Shown: in pieces, positions 48,010-61,600 of the stretch
Position numbering within the stretch: position 1 is the stretch's first letter
How the letters are laid out: each line of letters opens with the position of its first letter
DNA from: Cyclina sinensis
Taxonomy: Eukaryota > Mollusca > Bivalvia > Venerida > Veneridae
NCBI GenBank assembly: GCA_012932295.1
Contig: JAAONU010000001.1
Coordinates: 4,549,104 to 4,613,103, forward strand
DNA: 64,000 bases
Direction: 5' to 3'
Notes under the pieces: model-generated
Told to the model about the DNA's origin: nothing
What the model saw: only the letters and a program-made list of their open reading frames with translations
The model's database searches: none
Program-made: the position numbers and the translations under genes

Positions 48010-49380
48010 AATGCTGTTAGAAATGATTTTAATTAGTATAAATTTAGCCCCTTAACCCATTCTTTAATGTCTTGTTTGACAGTCTGCATTTCAGACTCAA
48101 AATCTTGTGTACCAGGCTATATTTCAAGCAGAATGTTGGATTTTCGATATTCAAAGGAAAAAGTTTTGTAATGAAGTATTAAATGCCAAACTGTTCTGTT
48201 ACACTATCAATTTACTAGTCGATTTGATATGTTATTGTTTTTAAATAAAAATAATTTGTTTTCTTGTCCAGAGACTTAACGTATGGAACTAGCATAAATG
48301 TACTAGTTACAAAATACAAAACATTTTTACATTGTTTTTTTTTCAAATTATGTTTCTGTTATCTATTATCTAGTACACGTAAAGAAAGTGCAAAAACATC
48401 TTGCACTTATACTTTCATCCTATTATGTACTGCAAATATTCCAACAAAATGATATATATGAATCTTGTGTATGTAATGGTAAACTGATCGATGGTCCTCC
48501 ATTAACAATTTGATACACTTTCTGTAGATATAAGTATCCATTATCTGATTACTGTTAGAGCACTTTCAACTATTTCAACTTGCTTTAACACTTGCATAGA
48601 ATAAAGAATAACGGTTTTGCACATAAATGTTACCTGATGAAGGCATAACTTGATAGAAAATACACCTCTTGTAAGTGCTTGCAAATAATATATAACTTGA
48701 TTTTAATCAAAACCGACTTTTAATGGAGGAATTCGGCAGTATTGCGAATGTAATAAATTTTGAAACTAAACTTTCATAGTTTATATTCCGCTTTGACAGA
48801 TAATGTACATGATGGAACCCACATAAGAGATCTTAATCTATGTATTGTTTAGAAATCATTAAAGTTTAATTTTTAATATAAACTATATCTCTTGTTGCTC
48901 TGTAATAGTTTTTTTTTCGTTGATAAATTACAAAGACTGCATTACTCTCTATGCTTTCCCCTCTTTCTTTCTGTGTCTTTTAATCTGAATGAATACCAAG
49001 CGGACTCTAAATGCCGTTGGTGGAAATAAAGTTATTGGATTTCCTTAATGTATCTTTGAAATCCTCTGGAAATCACAACTACAGATAAAATGAAATGCAC
49101 AAGAACAGAAACTTAATTCATAAACATGTTGGAAATGGTAGATATTGTAAAGTTATCACAGTCAGTCAGTATCATTCTAAGTATGTGCAATTATTATACA
49201 ATTGGCAACAAGCATCGTTACAAGGATGGACCCAACCTGTCAGCATTGTTACTGAAATTTGACAGGTTATATTCTTTTACCCACACTTAGATGATAATGT
49301 TAGATTAACATATTCACTTGATTAAACATGTATCTCTAAAAGGGTAAAACTTGTTTTATCTACTTCTTTTAAGAAAGCAT
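48010..49380. other. Non-coding AT-rich DNA
   Basis: No gene or recognised repeat. Confidence 0.4.
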
Positions 49381-49534
49381 TTGTTTTCATTGTTATTTCT
49401 CGGAAAGATGTTTACTCTTATACAGAACAAGACCAACAAGTTTTTTGCCTTCATGTGGTTCATACAACAATGCAATTAGCTTAATGAAATGTATTCGGTA
49501 TAATTTAACTGACACAAAGATTGATATTTGACAT

Positions 49535-49625
49535 CTCATGAATGGCATTTCTGTCATTCGACGCTTGACAATGATCATTAATTAGTGTTCTTTCTTATCT
49601 ACTACTGACATGGAAAATAACTGAG
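49535..49625 (+). repeat. Degenerate duplication, block R copy 2
   Basis: Counterpart of 46660-46760. See that entry for the shared blocks. Confidence 0.45.
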
Positions 49626-49639
49626 TTAAATTGGAAACT

Positions 49640-51690
49640 GAACACATCTCTTGTATGGTCAGTTGTACTGGTTTTGTATCAAAATATCAATTTTCTTATC
49701 GTTGAAAGCAGACAGTAGGTTTTTATTTTCGTATCTTTAGATGTTTATAATTAAGATATTTGCTTAATGAGAAAATATTCTAGAACGAAGCATTATCATT
49801 ACAGCTATGCTTCTCCTAGGGCTCAGAGATTTACAGCATGCATTATGTTATAAATATATTGCTTATTTTAGTTTTTTGTTTGTTTTGTTTTGTATTTTGT
49901 TAGCAAAATCATTAGTTACAAAAAGGCTTGACTGTGAAACAATGTCTGCTTGCATATTTAAAATGCAGTTTATCAAAACCATAAACATGTGATAAGAGTT
50001 AACTAACATTTATCCAGAGTTAGTTTAGTCGAAACTCAATATTCAGCACGTCTGACAATAAATCATGAATGATTCGCGTAGACTCCGAGATGGATTAGTG
50101 TCATAATAAAAGCAAATAGCACCGCATTTTATGAAAGAAATATAATTTGTTTTGTAACAAAACAACCACAGTCTAGTTGTATACCACTAAAGACAATTGT
50201 ACAGATGTATATGTGATATCTGAAAATACACAAAACTGACAGGATATAGTTGACCTGTGTATTATTATCGAAGACAAATGCAGAAGAAATGGTATGACGG
50301 TATTTCGTCTGTCAAATCTGGTAAGAATACAGATTCTTAAAATGAATCCCACTGAGAAGCAATAAATGAATATGAATCTGTTTTGTCTTTGATGTTAACA
50401 AGAGCATGTGCATAGATATAAAACATATCACATGACACTAATAATCACTGTAAAATAACATGTAGAGGACGCTTAACGAGAATGATTGACACACAATACC
50501 CTCTACAGTGTTTTTGAAAACGTAGACAAACAAATGTAGTAAAATAAAGATTTTTTTGTGTGCAAAGCAATGAGTAGTCAGATATGGAATAAATTTTGTA
50601 AAAATGAAATAATATTTGGAAAACGTGAGCAGTTCTTATCTGGTCGAAGTAATGATTATTTCTTAATGTCTTCCACGACCTTGATATTCTTTAGATCATA
50701 TTTATATAGATTTTAGAATGAAAACTAATGAAAGCAAATTTTCTATTTTTTGATCAAATTACATCATAACCAGCTTTTCTTTAGAGAACTTCTAAAATAA
50801 AGGGGCGTGGCATGCATGGTCTCAGAATTTTTAGAAACTTCCAAAATTATTGGGTTCCCTAAACTGAAAATACGTGTTTTGTGTTATCGTAAACTATTGT
50901 GGTTACAACGGTAACACAGACAAGTAAGCAAAAGTGTATAACTACGAGGATCAATTTTCTTTGAAAATTTAAGTCTTGTTACTGAAATAAAAGCTTGACC
51001 TTTTCTAGACATTTTAGAAGAAACGTTATACATGTTTCTTGAAATGACCAGTCTTTTATTCATTAAATTAATGTGAAATAGTTTAGTATACCTAAAGTGG
51101 ATCAAAGTAAAAGTTTACCTTTATATGAAATGTTGAATTGTAGACTGATTTTTCAAATACAAAAAGAAGTAAGATGCAACAGTCGAATGTATTATCTAAT
51201 ACATTTATTGAAAGGACGGTCGTAGATAAAAACATAAAATGTTGACTATAAAATCGTTTCGCTTTTCATAAACAAAAAATTACTGGCTATCCAATTGGTC
51301 AGAATGATCTTATTTACGTTTTTTTCATTTAGTGGTGGCCTAAATCTGAGTTTTGAACATTTTGATTTAAGAAACTTCACAGATTCACTACATTCTAAAT
51401 ATAAGTCAATTAAATTCTCATCTCCGATTGCTAAGGATAATACATAAATAACGACGATTGCTAAATCAAAAATTAAAGACGTGGTATACAGCAATTATTT
51501 CAACAACAAAATAATCAAACATATGCCTTTAATGACATGTGCTTGGTCTGAATTAAACTCATTTTATCACATTACTGTAATAAAACAGAAAGTGATTTAG
51601 CATTATATACAAAATAAAGTCAGATAATAATGATGTTTAGAGAAACGGTTTAAAAAGCGTTGGAAGTGGCAACATTGTCGGACATTTTTT
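49640..51690. other. Non-coding AT-rich DNA
   Basis: Several short frames, none with coding-like features or partners elsewhere. No recognised repeat. Confidence 0.4.
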
Positions 51691-51724
51691 ATTTAGTTTC
51701 TCTTATTTATTTTGTCTCGCCTGT

Positions 51725-51860
51725 GTTTGATAAGTCATCTGGTCACGAGTAAATACCATTATAATGAGTCTACAGATTGTAGATAACCCTAATGGCATCT
51801 ACAACTGACAAGAAAAATGTTTTCATTTAATCCGTTTGGCTCTCTATACGCCATAAAGTG
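51725..51860 (+). repeat. Degenerate duplication, block S copy 2
   Basis: Counterpart of 47865-48000. Confidence 0.45.
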
Positions 51861-52148
51861 TCTAAAGCAAATAACATTATAGTAGTTGATGATTAAACAA
51901 CACATTTTCATCATCTTAAGCTATTCAGTATCTTTTGGTATTTTTCCTGTGTAGCAGAAAATGTTGAATGGCGGTGGTAGTTTAAGCAATGTCTGTATTT
52001 GGAAATACATTAGCAACAATTGCTGTTACAGTTTACGAAGCTAAGGGCTGTTATGAACTGGTTCAGCATCAGCTTTAGCTATAAACTAGACATACTTCGG
52101 CGATCGTGTAAGCCTTCGATATGTAAAAAGCAGTTAAGCTCTAACTGT

Positions 52149-52788
52149 TGTGGCTGATTAAAAATTTTGTGCTTTGTCGTATGAGCGGGTTTTCAGGTCG
52201 AAAGCAAGAAAACACTACAAACTGTAACTTTGTCGTGTTTTCATGTTATAAGACGTTTCGTCCCGCTAACGTGAAGACTACAGAGTAATGGTGAAAACAC
52301 AACACATTGAGACGTATTCTATATGTTTTCGCCTTCTTTTCGCCGAAAATGCAAAGATCGAAAACACAAATAGCGTTTGTCGTGTTTGAGACCTTTTGCA
52401 ACTGTGCCTTTCGAGTCTTTACCAGAGAGAGAAAATAAAAAAGGCCGAAAACATGAAAACACGACAAACGGTGCAACCTTCTGCATTTTACACGAAAAAC
52501 TGTTGTCGAAGACATGAAAATTGACAATACGAAAAACATGGCAAAGTCACCGTTTGTCGTGTTTTCGACCTGTCAAGGCAAAACCGCAAAGACACGACAA
52601 ATAGAAAGCGAAAAAAACGACATCTAAAATATATCGTGTTTTTTGCCATAAATCTTTCGTTTCTTTGCGTTTGCGGAACGAAAGATCGAAAATTCGACAA
52701 AACCACCGTCTGCTGTGTTTCTGTGTTATCGACCATTCGCCAAGAAAACGCGCTCATACGACGTAGCACAAATCAGCCGCCAGCTATA
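52149..52788. mobile_element. Degenerate foldback element 5, related to element 1
   Basis: The left end TGTGGCTGATT, then TTTTGTGCTTTGTCGTATGA, and the complement of the right end, GGCGGCTGATTTGTGC then TACGTCGTATGAGCG, are inverted with gaps. The tip GGCTGATTTGTGC is identical to that of element 1 (4782). The interior has many GAAAACACGACAAA / TTTGTCGTGTTTTC units in both orientations (for example 52456-52478 against 52549-52572). No target duplication or transposase. The minus-strand frames here are arm translation. Confidence 0.7.
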
Positions 52789-52799
52789 TTCCTGTGACT

Positions 52800-54040
52800 A
52801 CTATTATGGTCCATACAACGCTGTTGAATAAAGTCTACTCGGTTTATATTTAACATCTCCTGGTCACATTGCAAGCATTCTAAAAAAGCTTTTGATAAAA
52901 CTTTTGTTCTTCATCTTCTTTTTCCGACCCAATCAAATTGTTTAACTTTTATTCAATATCATTTTTGTGGTCCTTGGACGAAGAGGGTAGATGACTGAGG
53001 ATGTAAACCTAAGTATTGAGTATATAATAGTATTTAATGGTGCCTTTTATTTGTGGTTCGGTTACATTTTAAAAATCAGACTTCACACTCTATATATAAA
53101 AAGCGGACAAAGACCACAATCATTGTACATGGCGTTACGTTGTTCTTAAAGCAGCGTTAACTTGCCCTATTAAAAATATTGTTTCCAGTGGGTTTACCAA
53201 AATTAGTTATGTACCTTCATAGCTGTTGAAGTATTTATTTTAAAAAAGTCAGTAACAGACCGATTCCACTGACCATAGATATCGTGAAAGCAGCATTTGA
53301 TGTCTGATGGTGGAACACATTTGTCAATGTCATGTCGTTTTTGCGGTTCTAACCGATTTTCTGCCTAGAGGGTTATTAATCCCTTTCTTTGTCACTGATA
53401 TTTTCTAAACTTTTGCAGCTATAAAAGTCAAGTGAAGATCGTTTTCGATTGAAGACGTACTTCCTGTTCAGTTGTAAAGTTTGCTATTTATAATGTCATT
53501 ATATTTTCCATCATTCTTTTTCAGACGCTTAAATACATAGTTTAGGCTATATGCGGAGATACGAGGCGATTACATGCCAGCTATTAAGGCTGGTTTTATA
53601 TGGTTTGATTGATATAAAACAGCAGCCACCAGTGTACGATACACAAACACACACTGTGCGTAGAAAGTTTGAATTTATCTGGAAAACAAACTTTAGATAT
53701 TAATAACATAATTGAAAAAGACATTGTATCATGGAATTCTCAAGGCATACTTACTTATTTTGGCCAACGGAAATCAATAAGATTCAAACATTTACTGTTG
53801 ATAAAACAGTGAATTGATAATTGGGTTCAAATGTAAATCCTTGAAGATGAATTTCAACGGATATAGTTTTCGTTTGACAGACATTTTAATTTCGTTGCTT
53901 TTCCGACTTTGAAGAACATTATTTACTACTGTATTTTCCTTGTCTTGCCACTTGTGATTTAAGAGAGGTTGTCAAGTTTTAAGATATTTTTTGAAGGTGG
54001 TTTAATATCACAGTGTAGAGTATACTTTATGTTGCTATGT
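52800..54040. other. Non-coding AT-rich DNA
   Basis: Nothing recognised on either strand. Confidence 0.4.
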
Positions 54041-54066
54041 CAATCTGATATATATAAAATATTTTC

Positions 54067-54323
54067 TTGACTGAGACACCATAGAACCAAAACATATTTT
54101 CCGGGTATTGACTGAGACGCCACAAAACCAGAACATATTTTCCGGGTATTGACTGAGACGCCACAAAACCAGAACATATTTTCCGGGTATTGACTGAGAC
54201 GCCACAGAGCCAAAACATATTTTCCGTGTATTGACTGAGACGCCACAGAACCAAAACATATTCTCTGGGTATTGACTGAGACGCCAAAGAACAAAAACAT
54301 GTTTTTCTGGGTTTTGACTGTGA
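54067..54323 (+). repeat. 41-bp tandem repeat, about six copies
   Basis: The unit TTGACTGAGACGCCACA plus AAACCAGAACATATTTTCCGGGTA is repeated about six times, with the outermost copies most diverged. Because 41 is not divisible by three, each reading frame passes through all phases, which explains three overlapping minus-strand open frames. These are not genes. Confidence 0.92.
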
Positions 54324-54329
54324 ATATTA

Positions 54330-56540
54330 TTTTTTGCATTGGTTTTATTTGCGTTCTTTCTAAATAAATTATCTCCCAACGTTCTTGAAGATATATGATC
54401 ATAATAACTTTAATAGAAAGCATCAAATATACGTGTGACCTTGACATTTGAGGAAAAGACGTGGGTGTTCCATATAACACAATGTCTTGTTGTGCTGAAC
54501 GCTTGTGTGCCAAGTTATTTTAAAACCCTTCAATGCATTTTGGAAAAATAAAATTTTTCCAGGTTTTGACTTTGATCTTCGTCATATTCTTGTCAAAGTC
54601 TGAGAATTATGATCCCTTAGTGACTTCACATTTAAACTTAGGTAATTTATGTACTTCACAAATTTTGCGATCTTTTTATTACTTAGATGTATGAATATTC
54701 ACCATACTATCAAAACTTTCTGTCAATCCTTTTGTTGAAAATATCACTTAATGCTTGTTCAGTAAAAACATCTGAATATTTGATATCCTAATAAAGGTTT
54801 GAGAAAATGTAGTAAGTAACAACATACACTGATAGCCAGAGAGATCTAAATTTCTACAATTCGTTCAAGTACTTCTTTATTACTCTTTTACAATACATTT
54901 ATCTACAACATGGCAATGATTTACTGTTGCAGGTGGTGTTGGGTATAATTATGAAGTAGTTTGTATAATTACACTTTTCTGAAATCCGGTAAATTACGGC
55001 AGCATAAAATATGAAAAGAACCTAAAGGGAAGTGCACTGTCTGCTAGATGGAATGGGATCCAGCGATTGCCATTGGCTCTAAAAATAGCTTTGATTTTAT
55101 ATCCAAGAAGTGGCAAAGAAATTAGTAATATACTAATTTTAAAGGATCTGTTAGATATAATTATATGATTCCATTAAACAAATGCACGAATAGTTGTTAG
55201 TTTTTAATAATCTCTGGATGGTTTGAAAATACTGATCATAATGAACGTTGCTTATTTTTTCTTATACCTATAGAAAAAGTGTATGCGTGTGTGTATGTGT
55301 GCGCGCGTGTGTGTGTGTAAAAGTATTACGAAATATAACTTTTTAGGAAGAGAATTGTGGATACTGAAGCAGTGCTGTTTCTGTTGCTTAGCTAATTAAA
55401 TAAGGCTTCACAGATTCCATTGTTATGGATACAAATTTATTATGATTGTTATTTGTCTGTGAACAGTAAGTATCTATGCTTCCGTCCTTTTCGGACAAAA
55501 AATGCTAACCTTTGTTGTAAAATACTTATAGCAGCTGCATAAGAAAAGAAATAAAATGCCTACAGTTCATTTAAAACACTTGTTGATTGTGAGACACTTT
55601 ATTTTTCAGCGGAGTGAACAGTCATGATTACAGATCTTTTGGCATTAATCATTGAAGAATTTTGTACAATTACGCTATTATAAGCTTACAAACTAACTTG
55701 TTCGAGAAATGTCCTTGGTAAGATATTTGTCTTTGTTTAGATTGTGAATATTAAAAATATTTCAATAAACAAGATTTCTTCGGTAATTCTTACTTCAAAA
55801 AAAGGGAGATCCGATATTCAGCGGACATACTAACGCGAACATTTTTTTCGACGTAATTTAACAGTTTTGACATTAATGTCTGTAAATAACACAGATTGTA
55901 ATGAAATGCAGTTCATGTCAATCCATAGTGGTTAATTACATCAAATATAAGCGCTTCAGAATTCTTATTCGGGTTTTATAACTTTCATATGTTAACCACT
56001 GACAATCATTGTAGAACTTGCTTCTTCAGGAATATAAACTGTTTTGAACCCTTCGATATAATATAAAATTATAAAAAATGACATTCAACACCTACTTCCT
56101 TATACTGGTAAGAAGTAGAAAAATCGTGCTCATTTTCAAATGGTTAATTTCATGCCTAATTCTGCATTTAAATAGGAATGATTCGACATCACCTTTTCTA
56201 TAGGACATGAACTGAAAAGTTAACTACTTGTTTTGCATATAGAATGCATCAGAATTATCTGAAAAGAAACCTGACTGTGTATAATGCAGTTAAGTTGCTG
56301 CCTAAACAGTGTTAAGCTCAATTACAAAGCGAAGTGTAAAAATAGCAATTTATTTCACACTAGATTAAATCCATCGTAAAGTCAGACACATTCTATTGTT
56401 TAATCGTAGGAAATCTGGCTCTTACTATCAAATTGCTGAAAAGTGAATATTATGTTTGTATGCATCTGTAAAAATTAAATGTCTATGCTATCGTGATTTT
56501 TACGAATCTTCTTAATATTTTACATACGAACCGAAAGTAT
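54330..56540. other. Non-coding AT-rich DNA with a GT microsatellite
   Basis: Contains a (GT)n/(GC)n tract at 55279-55318. The stretch 55425-55475 (ATGGATACAAATTTATTATG ... CTGTGAACAGTAAGTATCTA) resembles 59295-59350. No gene seen. Confidence 0.45.
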
Positions 56541-56569
56541 ATTGTATAAATTTGTATATATTATATAGA

Positions 56570-58640
56570 CATACAGAATAAATTTTATCTAGACATTCTG
56601 AATAAATTTGATCTTGTCATACTGAATGAATCTGATCCAGACATTCTGAACAAATTTGATAAAGACATGCTAAATAGATAAGATTTAGACATAATAAATA
56701 AATTTGACCTAGACGTACTGAATAAATTTTATCTACACATACTGAATGAATTTGATCTAGGCCTACTGAATGAATAAGAACTATCATTGTGGGTTACCCG
56801 CGGTACATATTCCGCACAACTACATTATGTACCGTGGGACAATTGACTGCAGATTATTCGTTTTCATGAATATTAATAGGCAAAGGAAAGTAACTGTTCG
56901 TCCAATGAGATTCCGCATTACAAACAGATACTCTTTAATGTGGAGAGTGGGCATAACGACATGTTACTTAAAATAGATGTATTTCCCAGGAATTTAAACA
57001 TAGCCGCGAAAGGCAAATTGTAACGAGTAATTTCATTGGCTGAGATTACGCAATGGAAATCTTTCGGAAACCAATGAAAGTAGGTAATGAATTATTCATG
57101 AGTATGAAATTTTACCAACCAATTGTCCCACGGTAGATGAAAAGAGTGAAACGGAATGGATCGAACGTGGGTTTCCGACGATGAAGAACTATGCATAAAA
57201 GTATACATTTCATTTAGACATACTGAGTAAATTCGATCTAAAACATACTGAACGAATTGGATCTTGACATACTGAATAAATTTGATCAAGACGTACTGAA
57301 TATATTTGACCTAGACATACTGAATAAATTGATCTAGACATTCCGAATCAATTTGATGTAGACGTACTGAATATATTTGATCTAGCTTATTGAATGAATT
57401 TGTTCCAGACATACTAAATAAATTTGATCTTAACCTACTGAATAAATTCGATCTAGACATACTAAATAAATTTGATCTAGGTCTTGCATGAATTTAACCT
57501 ACTAGTAGGCAAACTGAATAAATTTAATATAAACTTACTAAATTAAATTGATCTAGATATACTGAATAAATTTGATATAGGCATACAAAATGATTTAGAT
57601 ATAGACATGACGAACACATTCGATCGAGACATAATTTGGTCAGACCTATTGAAAGAATTTGATGCAGATCTTATTTGATCTAAATATTCTAAATAAATTA
57701 GATATAGCCATGCTGAATGAATTTGTTCTAGACATAATTTGATCTAGACATTCGAAATAAATTTAAAATAGACATTCTGAATAAATTCGATCTAGACATA
57801 ATTTGATCCAAACATACTGAATAGAATTGATCTACACATAATTTGATTTGGACATACCAAATAATTTTGATCAAGACACAATTTGATCTAGACATACTGA
57901 AATAATTTGATCTATACATGCTGAATAAATTCGATCTTGACATAATTTGATCTAGACATATTGAATGAATTTGATCTAGACAAGACCTACTACATTTGTT
58001 CTAGACATACTAAATAAATTTGATCTACACATACTGAACGAATTTGATCTAGACATAGCTTGATGTAGACAAACTGAAGAAATTGATCTAGACATGATTT
58101 GATCTAGACATGCTGAATAAGTTTAATCTTGACATACAGAATGAATTTTATGTAGATGTGCTGAATAAATTTGATCTAAACATAATTTGATCTAAATATA
58201 CTTAAAGTTTTTTATCAAGCCATAATGAATAAATTTGATCTACACATGCTGAATGAATTTGATTAAAACATAATTTGATCTAGACATTGTTCTGAATAAA
58301 TTCGGTCTAGACATAATTTGATTTAGACATACTGAATGACTTTGATTTAGATTAACTGAATTTATTTGATCTAGACATAATTTGATCTAGACATAATTTG
58401 ATTAATACATACGGAATGACTTTTATTTAGATATACTGAATTTATTTGATCTAGACATAATTTGATCTAGACATAATTTGATTTATACATACGGACTGAC
58501 TTTTATTTAGATATACTGAATTTATTTGATCTAGACATAATTTTATCTAGACATAATTTGATTTAGACATAGAGAATAAATTTGATCTAGACGTACTGAA
58601 TGAAAATGACCTTGACATGTTGAATGAATTTTATTTTGAC
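56570..58640 (+). repeat. 24-bp satellite array (GATCTAGACATACTGAATAA-type)
   Basis: Dozens of degenerate copies of a 24-bp unit, GATCTAGACATACTGAATAA plus ATTT, alternating with a shorter variant, GATCTAGACATAATTT. A non-repeat segment (about 56775-57205) interrupts it and contains a small inverted-repeat element. Higher-order copies appear near the right end (58330-58560). No coding meaning. Confidence 0.92.
56832..57133. mobile_element. Small inverted-repeat element in the satellite
   Basis: CCGTGGGACAATTG and CAATTGTCCCACGG are inverted, and each is flanked by TA, which fits a Tc1/mariner-type target duplication. The interior of about 270 bp has no gene. It sits in the segment that splits the 24-bp array. 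Confidence 0.6.
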
Positions 58641-58659
58641 ATGCTGAAACGTTGCTAGC

Positions 58660-61600
58660 CTTCTTTGACTGGTTAAGTTTTACTGTATACACAGACAAGA
58701 CTGGTTATAAAAGCTTACAGATTGCTTATGTGCAAATATTAAATATTCCTTTCAAGTTATGTCGAAATTCTTTAGTTCAAGAGATAGGTAGCAAACATTA
58801 CGACAACTTTCCCTCGGGAAGACAAACTGAAGCAATAATACACTTCTATGGCTAAATACTGCAGTTTTGAAACTTAATAGGTACTAATTCAAGATTGTGC
58901 AACGACGAAAAGATTGTTTCAGTAATAAATTCAGGTAGTTGCATGCTGGTATATATTTAAATTGTGTCATAGGTTTTCCGAGTGATATTTTATTGAAGGT
59001 CAATGCCTCGTTAAAAAAAGAGCTGATACGTATTTGATATTCATTTACACACATATTTGGGGTCCCCTTTTTGTACTTAGTACATGTGACCTGTTTCAGT
59101 GATTTGTAATTAAGATAATTCTTATCATAGCAATATAAAGCAACGCAAGATCACTAGTTCAGACAAGGTGCAAATGTTGCCAGTAAATTAAGTTAGTCTG
59201 ACAAATGTTAGCCGTTTTGTCTCTGAGACGGTCAAGTAATATTATAAAGTTCCCTTGTTAGAAATAAAACAACATTATAAGTCTAATTAATTTCTCTGGT
59301 TACAAATAAATTTCATTATAATGTGTCTGCGAACAGTAAATGTCTACAGTAGAGTCTATCTGTAGCCAAAGATGTACAGAATAAATCGTATGGCATTTCT
59401 ACTTTAGAAACAAATCGTCTGTTAAATAGAAGGTGAATTACATTTTAGGATTACTTTTGACATGTTGAATCATCTTATGCATAATTTGTACTTTCTCCTC
59501 AATATATGACGCTTGGGAACCTTGTTTGATAGAAAGCAGATTTTATACCCAGCAATTGTAGTTCACAATTCGTAAGATCTTACATTGTAAAATTTCACTC
59601 ATTGTTAATTTTGTATGCTTTATCACTATACCCTTAAAACTTTTGCTTTTTTTTTGGTATTCAATTTAGTATTCATTTTTCTCGTTCAGTTTACGTATTT
59701 AAAACATCTATGATGTAAAGTTAATTAACTCAAATATGATTGTGAAAAAACAAACTTTACATTTTGACATTGGTAACTGAACTGATAAACAATTGTCATG
59801 GTAGGCAGAAACTTGTTACTGTCAAATCTAATTTGACTCTTCACACTCAGCGTCTTGCTAAATTGATTTGTTTCATTTCCAATGCTTCTTAAGACATTTA
59901 TTTTCTTGTATTTTTTTACAAGACTAACAGACAATTCCTTTCAAAATATTTTTATGGTAAAATTGTTAGATTGCTTTAGTCTGATACCGTTTGTTTTGCA
60001 CTATGACTTTTTAAACACTAATGTTCTTCTGTAACGATAAATATAAGTAAAAATGTCAAACAGATACAAGCAATATTTCGAGAAAAAAAAATACTGAAAA
60101 ATAAATTTGTATTGCAATATACGTCAAGCTAAATGTTCCTATAGCAAGTTTGAATTTGAATTTGGAAAAAGAAGAACTTGTAATTGGCTTTAATCGTCAA
60201 ACTGATAGCTCCGTACATGTTTTCTTTAGTGCTTGTAAGAATTGACTGATTTAATTGCAGCGTTTAACTTTGATAAATTAATCATACTAAACTGTTTATG
60301 AATGACCTTGTCAGTAAAAAGTAGCTTTAGGATTAGAATAAATACCTGTTCTTAAATGTATCAACCTAGGAAACATTAATTAATGTATACATATAAAGCT
60401 CAAATTAAACAGGGTTAATTAGTAGATGAGTTCAAAATAACGAATTTTCAACTGCGTGCAGTTTAAATAGTCTCTATGGACATACGTTCGACTTTTTGCA
60501 TTCGATTCTCTTCAAATTGCCTAACACTGTAGAACAGATTAATGTAAAAAAAGGAAAAAATGTTGATATTTAACAACAACAACAAACGACAACAACAAAC
60601 ACAATAGTTAAAATGTTGTAACATTCTGTTTTTTTTTAAACCAAAATCTCAGTATTTAGTGAAAATGTCAAAAGAAACTTAACTAAACCGTATCCTTTGA
60701 CCAAAACAGTTCCGTGGCACCAGTTTTAATTTTAAATAATGTTAAAATTTTACATTTAAACTGCTTAAATATCACGTGTAAAAATGTTTATAATTCAGAG
60801 ATAATTAATTCTAGGGCTTTTAAAAGTCTATTTTCTAGGAACAGCAGATTTTTTTAGTCTCATTAGAACTTGAAGACCATGGAAACTGTTGACAGCTTTT
60901 CCTCTACTTGAAAATTCCTAATCAACTGATATTGAATTCAGTATAGAATGACAGAATTTCAAGGACAAATTTCAAGATTACATACTAAAAAGCAGAAGTA
61001 TCAATTATCAGTATTTCTAAACAATGGATATGGATGGTATCCTTTATTGAGTTAGAATATATAATTCCATCCTTGATACGCATCATTCTAATTATTTTAG
61101 TGAAAACGATTCCGTTCTTGATTTATAGTAACCATCAATTATACATATGGATTATCGAAGAAGTAAAGTTAATTGTTTTGTGCCAGTTTGTCTGCGCTTC
61201 GGTCAGTATAACTGGTTGTTTCCGATTAATAACTAAAGAACAAATAGGCGTAAATACCGTAAAAATTGCAGAAAGGTTTCATATGATACTGGCGTCCCTT
61301 CGCCACCCTTGCTGATTCACAGTGATTTACAGTAAGAAACAAACACCTTAGCAATAACTGAAAACCATCTTGATACAGGATTATTTTATTTGATTGAATT
61401 TTGATCACATATCGTTCAACAGATGGGTCACTTAATTTGTATTACGTTTATCATATTCAAGGTCAAGGCCAGGGTAAACAAAATACATTAAACGATTTCA
61501 TAAAACAGCTCGAAAACGTATCGACTTAGTACCCCTCAAACAAAACGGGACAGTTGATCGTATAATGAGTATACAGCTTCTTTTGATTTTAAGGTCACTG

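Noticed and set aside
54027..54513. Three overlapping minus-strand frames with repeated peptides
   Set aside because: Generated by a 41-bp tandem repeat that cycles through phases.
61034..61315. Hydrophobic 93-codon frame
   Set aside because: Isoleucine/leucine-rich translation of AT-rich DNA, no domain or splice context.
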